A stretch of DNA of 64,000 nucleotides, from assembly GCF_032164335.1 (NCBI RefSeq), contig NZ_CP134152.1, positions 4,712,001 to 4,776,000 on the forward strand, in the 5' to 3' direction. The notes beneath the pieces were generated by a model that searched no databases, had not been told where the DNA came from, and saw only the letters and a list, made by a program, of their open reading frames with translations. Position 1 is the first letter of the stretch. Each line of letters begins with the position of its first letter. The position numbers were made by a program, and so were the translations under genes. This document shows positions 59,347 through 64,000 of this stretch, piece by piece. This DNA comes from Winslowiella toletana (GTDB taxonomy: Bacteria; Pseudomonadota; Gammaproteobacteria; Enterobacterales; Enterobacteriaceae).

Positions 59347-60357
59347 ATGAAACGAGAACTCGCCATTGAATTTTCACGCGTTACCGAAGCCGCCGCGCTG
59401 GCCGGATATAAGTGGTTAGGACGCGGAGATAAAAATATCGCCGATGGCGCTGCCGTTCATGCCATGCGCATCATGCTGAATAAAGTGGATATCGACGGGC
59501 AGATCGTGATTGGCGAAGGCGAAATTGATGAAGCGCCAATGCTGTATATTGGCGAGAAAGTCGGTACCGGCAACGGCGATGCAGTCGATATTGCCGTCGA
59601 TCCTATCGAAGGCACCCGCATGACCGCCATGGGCCAGGCCAATGCACTGGCGGTATTGGCCGTCGGCGATAAAGGCACCTTTCTGCATGCGCCGGATATG
59701 TATATGGAAAAGCTGATTGTCGGCCCAGGCGCGAAAGGCAGTATCGATCTTAATCTGCCACTGGACGAGAATTTACAGCGCATTGCACTGGCGCTGGGCA
59801 AACCGCTGGCGGCACTCACCGTCACGATCCTTGCCAAGCCGCGCCACGACGCCGTAATAAAACAGATGCAGCAGCTGGGCGTTCGCGTCTTTGCTATTCC
59901 TGATGGTGATGTTGCCGCATCGATTCTGACCTGCATGCCGGACAGTGAAGTCGACGTGCTTTATGGCATCGGCGGCGCGCCAGAAGGCGTGGTCTCCGCT
60001 GCGGTGATCCGCGCTTTAGATGGTGATATGCAGGGGCGTTTGCTGGCACGTCACGTGGTAAAAGGGGATAACGCCGACAACCGCCGCATTGGCGAGCAGG
60101 AACTGGAGCGCTGCGAGCAGATGGGCATTACTGCCGGTAAGGTATTGCAGCTGGATGAGATGGCGCGTACCGATAATGTGGTTTTTGCTGCTACTGGCAT
60201 TACCAGCGGCGACCTGCTGAAAGGCATTACGCGCAACGGCAATATCGCCACCACGGAAACCCTGCTGATCCGTGGCAAATCGCGCACCATTCGCCGCATT
60301 CAGTCTATTCACTACCTCGATCGTAAAGACACCAGCCTGCAGGAATATATTTTATAA
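59347..60357 (+). CDS. glpX: Fructose-1,6-bisphosphatase, class II
   Basis: Mn-dependent class II FBPase used in gluconeogenesis from glycerol. The 336-residue length equals E. coli GlpX. Metal and phosphate motifs are visible: GEGEIDEAPM near 56-65, DPIEGT near 85-90, and the glycine-rich YGIGGAPEGV near 204-213. It is the third gene after glpFK and is convergent with emrD. Confidence 0.97.
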   Translation: MKRELAIEFSRVTEAAALAGYKWLGRGDKNIADGAAVHAMRIMLNKVDIDGQIVIGEGEIDEAPMLYIGEKVGTGNGDAVDIAVDPIEGTRMTAMGQANALAVLAVGDKGTFLHAPDMYMEKLIVGPGAKGSIDLNLPLDENLQRIALALGKPLAALTVTILAKPRHDAVIKQMQQLGVRVFAIPDGDVAASILTCMPDSEVDVLYGIGGAPEGVVSAAVIRALDGDMQGRLLARHVVKGDNADNRRIGEQELERCEQMGITAGKVLQLDEMARTDNVVFAATGITSGDLLKGITRNGNIATTETLLIRGKSRTIRRIQSIHYLDRKDTSLQEYIL

Positions 60358-60365
60358 TGCGGCCA

Positions 60366-60385
60366 GGGCCAGAGACGTCTGGCCC
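60366..60385. terminator. Bidirectional hairpin between glpX and emrD
   Basis: The arms GGGCCAGA (60366-60373) and TCTGGCCC (60378-60385) with a GACG loop. No strong T-run follows. Confidence 0.65.
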
Positions 60386-60396
60386 TCAGTATTTCG

Positions 60397-61575
60397 TCAG
60401 ACAGCCTGCGGTTCCGGTCTTTTTGACAAAGGCCACCAGCAAACCAGTATCAGCATTGCCATGGCAAACATCAGCATGCCGAGGCTGAACTGCCCGTTCT
60501 GCGGCAGCATTGCTGACAGCCAGGCAGTCAGCCCCGATCCTAAATTCTGCATACCGCCGACCAGCGCACCAGCAGTACCTGCCAGATAAGGATAAGGCTC
60601 CATCGCACCGGTCGTCGCCAGCGGAAAAAGCATTCCCGCGCCGAAAAAGAACAGCGCCGCGGGCACAATTAGCGTCCAGATGTTCATGATGCCAAACCAC
60701 GCCGGGACCCACATCATCATTCCCGCCAGCAGACAGCTGTTAACCGAATACCACATCAGCGTGTTAAACGATTTATTATCGCGCCCGGCATACCATGCAC
60801 CAAAAAATGCCGCCGGAATCGGCAGAATAAACAGAATACTGACGGTCAGTGCGCTTAGCTTTAGTACACCACCCATCAGCACGCCGCAGCTGGCCTCAAA
60901 TACCGCAATACCCGCCAGCGCCCCGATCAGCATAATCAGATAACGCACAAAAGTGGTATCGGCCAGCAGTGGGCGATAGCGCGAAAACAGCGGGCGCTTA
61001 TCCTGCGGCTCAGGCCGGGTTTCCGGCAGCCAGCGCAACATCGCGCCGCTGACGCCCAGACACAGAATCAGCAGAAAGGCAAAACAGGCGTGCCAGCCAA
61101 ACAGATGGGTTAACACGGCGCCAATCACCGGTGCCAGTAACGGGCTGACCAGAATACCCATATTCAGCAGGCTATTAGCGTGGCGTAACGCTGCGCCGGC
61201 ATACAGGTCGCGCGGCATGGTGCGCGCCATTACGCCAGCCACACCGGTTCCCATCCCCTGCAACGCGCAGGCGAAGATCAGGCTATCGAAAGTGGGTGCA
61301 AACAATGCAGCAATAGCGCCGGTAATAAAGATCGCCATACCGATTAAAATAATCGGCCGCCGACCAAAGCTGTCGGACAACGGGCCATACAGCAGCTGTG
61401 AAGCGCCGTAAGTGATCAGATAGGCCGCCATTAGCCGTTGCACCGCGCCATCGCGCACGTTAAACGCATCCGCGATGGTCGCCATGGCCGGAACATAGAT
61501 GGTTTGCGCCATCTGGCCGACGGCCACCAGCACAATCAACATCACTAACAGGTGACTGTTTTCAATTTTCTTCAT
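60397..61575 (-). CDS. emrD: MFS multidrug efflux transporter EmrD
   Basis: Drug:proton antiporter exporting uncouplers and amphipathic drugs. The 392-residue product (E. coli 394) has twelve hydrophobic segments. The MFS motif between TM2 and TM3 is GPLSDSFGRRP, and the Bcr/EmrD family motifs GTGVAGVMARTMPRDLY and RHANSLLNMGILVSPLLAP are present. In E. coli K-12 emrD lies elsewhere; here it sits between glpX and fpr. It is divergent from fpr. Confidence 0.93.
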   Translation of the reverse strand: MKKIENSHLLVMLIVLVAVGQMAQTIYVPAMATIADAFNVRDGAVQRLMAAYLITYGASQLLYGPLSDSFGRRPIILIGMAIFITGAIAALFAPTFDSLIFACALQGMGTGVAGVMARTMPRDLYAGAALRHANSLLNMGILVSPLLAPVIGAVLTHLFGWHACFAFLLILCLGVSGAMLRWLPETRPEPQDKRPLFSRYRPLLADTTFVRYLIMLIGALAGIAVFEASCGVLMGGVLKLSALTVSILFILPIPAAFFGAWYAGRDNKSFNTLMWYSVNSCLLAGMMMWVPAWFGIMNIWTLIVPAALFFFGAGMLFPLATTGAMEPYPYLAGTAGALVGGMQNLGSGLTAWLSAMLPQNGQFSLGMLMFAMAMLILVCWWPLSKRPEPQAV

Positions 61576-61888
61576 GATAACTTCTGCAGAACGAACGTCG
61601 CCGTACTTTCCGTCAGACAGAAAATACCGGGCAAGCTAAGATTAATGGCGGAGAAAATATCAGGAATTGATGACAAATCGAGAGGACAAGCTGAAACAGC
61701 TGAGACCAGGATGTCACTGAAACTGCGCACTGCTGTACAGTTAGTTTTACGCAATGGTGGCTGAAAGGGCGAAAAGTTTGTCGATATGAGCTTTGCCGCT
61801 GCCAGGGGGGTAGAAAAATCATCACACACTGGCGAAGATGAGCCAAGGCAGGTTTCGCATGCCACAAATCAACCACTAAGGAGTTTAC
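61576..61888. promoter_or_regulatory. emrD-fpr divergent intergenic region
   Basis: 313 bases between divergent genes. Frames here (for example 61552-61764 and 61572-61865) have no recognisable product. The fpr start has GGAG five bases upstream. In E. coli fpr is SoxS-activated; I could not identify a convincing sox box. No repeats or RNA genes are seen. Confidence 0.4.
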
Positions 61889-62635
61889 ATGGCTGAGTGG
61901 ATCACCGGAAAAGTGACCAAAGTGACCAACTGGACCGACAGTTTGTTCAGTATCACAGTCAATGCCCCTGTCGCGCCATTTACCGCCGGTCAGTTTGCAA
62001 AACTGTCACTGGAAGTTGATGGCGAGCGCGTGCAGCGTGCTTACTCCTACGTCAATGCGCCCAGCGACGATAATCTTGAGTTTTACCTGGTCACAGTACC
62101 GGAAGGTAAACTGAGCCCGCGGCTGCATGCCTTAACGCCAGGTGACGAGGTGATGATTACCAAAGACGCTGCGGGGTTCTTTGTGCTGGAAGAGGTGCCC
62201 GAGTGTGAAACACTGTGGATGCTGGCGACCGGCACTGCCATCGGTCCCTACCTGTCTATTTTACAGGAAAGCAAAAATCTCGATCGCTTTAGCAATATCG
62301 TGCTGGTGCATGCTGCGCGCTTCGCCGCCGATCTCAGCTACCTGCCGCTGATGCAACAATTACAGCAGCGCTATAACGGTAAACTGCATATTCAGACGGT
62401 CGTCAGCCGTGAAGAGGTTGCCGGTTCGTTGACCGGCCGCGTGCCTGCGCTTATTGAGAGCGGGCAACTGGAAGCAGCAGTGGGTTTGACGATGGATGCT
62501 GAAACCAGTCATATAATGCTGTGCGGTAATCCTCAGATGGTGCGTGACACCCAGCAGTTGCTGAAAGAGTCACGCCAGATGCGCAAACATCTGCGCCGCA
62601 AACCTGGCCATATGACCAGTGAACACTACTGGTAA
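61889..62635 (+). CDS. fpr: Ferredoxin/flavodoxin-NADP+ reductase
   Basis: FAD enzyme that moves electrons between NADPH and flavodoxin or ferredoxin. It supports Fe-S and radical enzymes and is part of the SoxRS response in E. coli. The 248-residue length equals E. coli. The FAD-binding motif is RAYSYVNAPS near 50-59, the NADP site includes LATGTAIGPYLS near 113-124, and the C-terminal aromatic YW stacks on FAD. The last ten bases overlap convergent yiiR. Confidence 0.97.
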   Translation: MAEWITGKVTKVTNWTDSLFSITVNAPVAPFTAGQFAKLSLEVDGERVQRAYSYVNAPSDDNLEFYLVTVPEGKLSPRLHALTPGDEVMITKDAAGFFVLEEVPECETLWMLATGTAIGPYLSILQESKNLDRFSNIVLVHAARFAADLSYLPLMQQLQQRYNGKLHIQTVVSREEVAGSLTGRVPALIESGQLEAAVGLTMDAETSHIMLCGNPQMVRDTQQLLKESRQMRKHLRRKPGHMTSEHYW

Positions 62636-63063
62636 TCAGGTTTACCAAAATAGTTTACCGGCCGTGCTTCGCTGCCAAAACGATTCTCACCCGCGGTGCC
62701 GGTGAATACCCCGAGATCGAGTAGCATCATCACAAAGATTAGCGTGGGTACAAACCGGCCCAGTGCCCACTGCCATGTGCCGTTAAACATCGTCCAGTTA
62801 CCGGCCAGCAGCATCCACGCCAGGATCATCAGCAATGCCCACCAGCCCTTTTTATTGCGGTCATGCAAACGCTTGACCATCACTGCACTGGCAGGCCACA
62901 GCAGGCAGACCACGCAGAAGGCCGCCATTTGCGTATCAACCCAGTTATTACCCGCCAGCGTGAACAACACCACCATTGCGACAAGCCACACACCCTGCCA
63001 AATCCAGAAATCGCGCCGGCTAAGACGGCCACGATATGAAAAGCACCATTGTTGTAAGGTCAT
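62626..63063 (-). CDS. yiiR: DUF805 membrane protein YiiR
   Basis: Small inner-membrane protein of unknown function in the DUF805 family. The 145-residue product has four hydrophobic helices (about 20-40, 45-65, 75-95 and 100-120), the N-terminal FSYRGRLSRRDFWIW and the KRLHDRNKKGWW loop typical of DUF805. It occurs between fpr and yiiQ in the E. coli order. Ten coding bases overlap the fpr 3' end. Confidence 0.92.
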   Translation of the reverse strand: MTLQQWCFSYRGRLSRRDFWIWQGVWLVAMVVLFTLAGNNWVDTQMAAFCVVCLLWPASAVMVKRLHDRNKKGWWALLMILAWMLLAGNWTMFNGTWQWALGRFVPTLIFVMMLLDLGVFTGTAGENRFGSEARPVNYFGKPDYQ

Positions 63064-63165
63064 TAAAAAGTCCCGAGAAGCATGAATTATTGGCCGCAGC
63101 TTTTGACTTTGGCGGGTAAAAACCGTTTTAATCGTTGCCTGAGTTTACTGGTTAGGGCCAACAAA

Positions 63166-63756
63166 ATGAAGAAAGCCGCAGGTGCCGCGTTACTATATGG
63201 CTGTTTATTATTGCATCCGGCCTGGGCCGATCCCGAACCGCAGGATCGCACCGAACATATGCCAACTGCCCCTTACCTGCTGGCAGGCTCACCCACCTTC
63301 GATATGACTATCGCCCAGTTTCGTGAACAATATAATACGGCAAACCCCGATCTGCCGATCAGTGAATACCGCGCCATCGAAGATCGCGATGACAAAAGTA
63401 ACCTGACGCGCGCCGCCAGCAAAATTAACGAAAATCTTTACAGCTCAACCGCGCTGGAACACGGCACCGGAAAGATTAAAACTATTCAGATCACCTGGTT
63501 GCCAATTCAGGGGCCGGAAGAAAAGAGCGCACACGATAAAGCATTGGCCTATATGGCAGCAATGCTGCGCTTTTTCGAGCCGGGAATATCCGCCGAGGAT
63601 GCAGCTAAACGCCTGAATAATTTACTGAACAAAGGTAAGGGATCGCGTTACTTTACCCAGACGGAAGGCGCACTGCGCTTTGTCATCGCAGATAACGGTG
63701 AAAAAGGGCTGACGTTTGCCGTTGAGCCAATAAAACTGGCGCTGGCAACCCCTTAA
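63166..63756 (+). CDS. yiiQ: Periplasmic DUF1454 protein YiiQ
   Basis: Conserved periplasmic protein of unknown function. I choose ATG 63166 (MKKAAGAALLYG), preceded by AGGG, giving 196 residues (E. coli 199). A cleavable signal peptide of about 21 residues ends LHPAWA. The mature part contains APYLLAG and TRAASKINENLYSSTALE, both conserved in the family. An open frame starting at 63082 would mask the signal peptide and is rejected. It lies upstream of tpiA. Confidence 0.92.
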   Translation: MKKAAGAALLYGCLLLHPAWADPEPQDRTEHMPTAPYLLAGSPTFDMTIAQFREQYNTANPDLPISEYRAIEDRDDKSNLTRAASKINENLYSSTALEHGTGKIKTIQITWLPIQGPEEKSAHDKALAYMAAMLRFFEPGISAEDAAKRLNNLLNKGKGSRYFTQTEGALRFVIADNGEKGLTFAVEPIKLALATP

Positions 63757-63824
63757 CAGCTCGGGCAAATATGACGAAAAGCAAAGCCTTTAGGGGTTTT
63801 GATCTCTATACTGTCTGCAGACCT

Positions 63825-63842
63825 CACTGCTGAAAAGCAGTG
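63825..63842. other. Hairpin in the tpiA leader
   Basis: The arms CACTGCT (63825-63831) and AGCAGTG (63836-63842) with a GAAA tetraloop, placed about 35 bases before tpiA. A TATACT -10-like hexamer lies at 63807-63812, so the hairpin would be at the 5' end of the tpiA mRNA. It may protect the 5' end or be a weak yiiQ terminator. Confidence 0.5.
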
Positions 63843-63850
63843 CTATTTAA

Positions 63851-64000
<150 letters not shown>

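Overview
The window is core chromosome of a gamma-proteobacterium of the order Enterobacterales. Almost every gene matches an Escherichia coli K-12 gene in length, motifs and order. Several departures from K-12 suggest a non-Escherichia enteric, with Erwiniaceae (Pantoea/Erwinia type) as the best guess: argG sits inside argCBGH, a peroxiredoxin-glutaredoxin fusion lies beside oxyR, ppc is next to metF, emrD lies between glpX and fpr, and menA is absent between hslU and rraA. The species cannot be fixed from the sequence alone. I see no insertion sequence, prophage, CRISPR array, toxin-antitoxin pair or other foreign island.

Layout. 1-7.2 kb: rho (3' end cut by the window edge), trxA, rhlB, gppA, rep and ppiC. 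7.2-16.4 kb: branched-chain amino acid genes, ilvC with divergent ilvY, then ilvLXGMEDA with a complete attenuator and an intact ilvG. 16.7-19.5 kb: yifB, maoP, hdfR. 19.7-25.5 kb: one complete rRNA operon on the minus strand (16S, tRNA-Ile, tRNA-Ala, 23S, 5S, tRNA-Asp, tRNA-Trp) with two promoters, two boxA elements, RNase III stems and a terminator. 25.5-30.8 kb: murI and btuB under a cobalamin riboswitch, trmA, yijD, fabR. 31-34 kb: sthA, oxyR and the prx-grx fusion. 34-40 kb: argHGBC with divergent argE and ARG boxes. 40-48.7 kb: ppc, metF, metL, metB, metJ (with MetJ boxes) and rpmE. 48.9-56.4 kb: priA, cytR, ftsN, hslVU (sigma-32 promoter), rraA and zapB. 56.8-64 kb: glpFK, glpX, emrD, fpr, yiiR, yiiQ and the start of tpiA.

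The genes form several coherent modules: isoleucine/valine synthesis with leader and activator control, arginine synthesis under ArgR, methionine synthesis under MetJ, glycerol uptake under GlpR, redox defence (trxA, oxyR, prx-grx, sthA, fpr), and translation and replication housekeeping.

The most notable large-scale observation is the rRNA operon. Its upstream flank (murI-btuB-trmA) is that of E. coli rrnB. Its downstream flank (aspT-trpT-hdfR-maoP-yifB-ilv) is that of rrnC. Its spacer tRNAs (Ile+Ala) are of the rrnA/D/H type. This points to an rrn-mediated rearrangement relative to E. coli. I found no convincing undescribed multi-gene system. The less ordinary small items are a 16-codon ilvX-like gene, an 83-bp imperfect palindrome between the spacer tRNAs, and a possible 38-codon frame overlapping the rho start.
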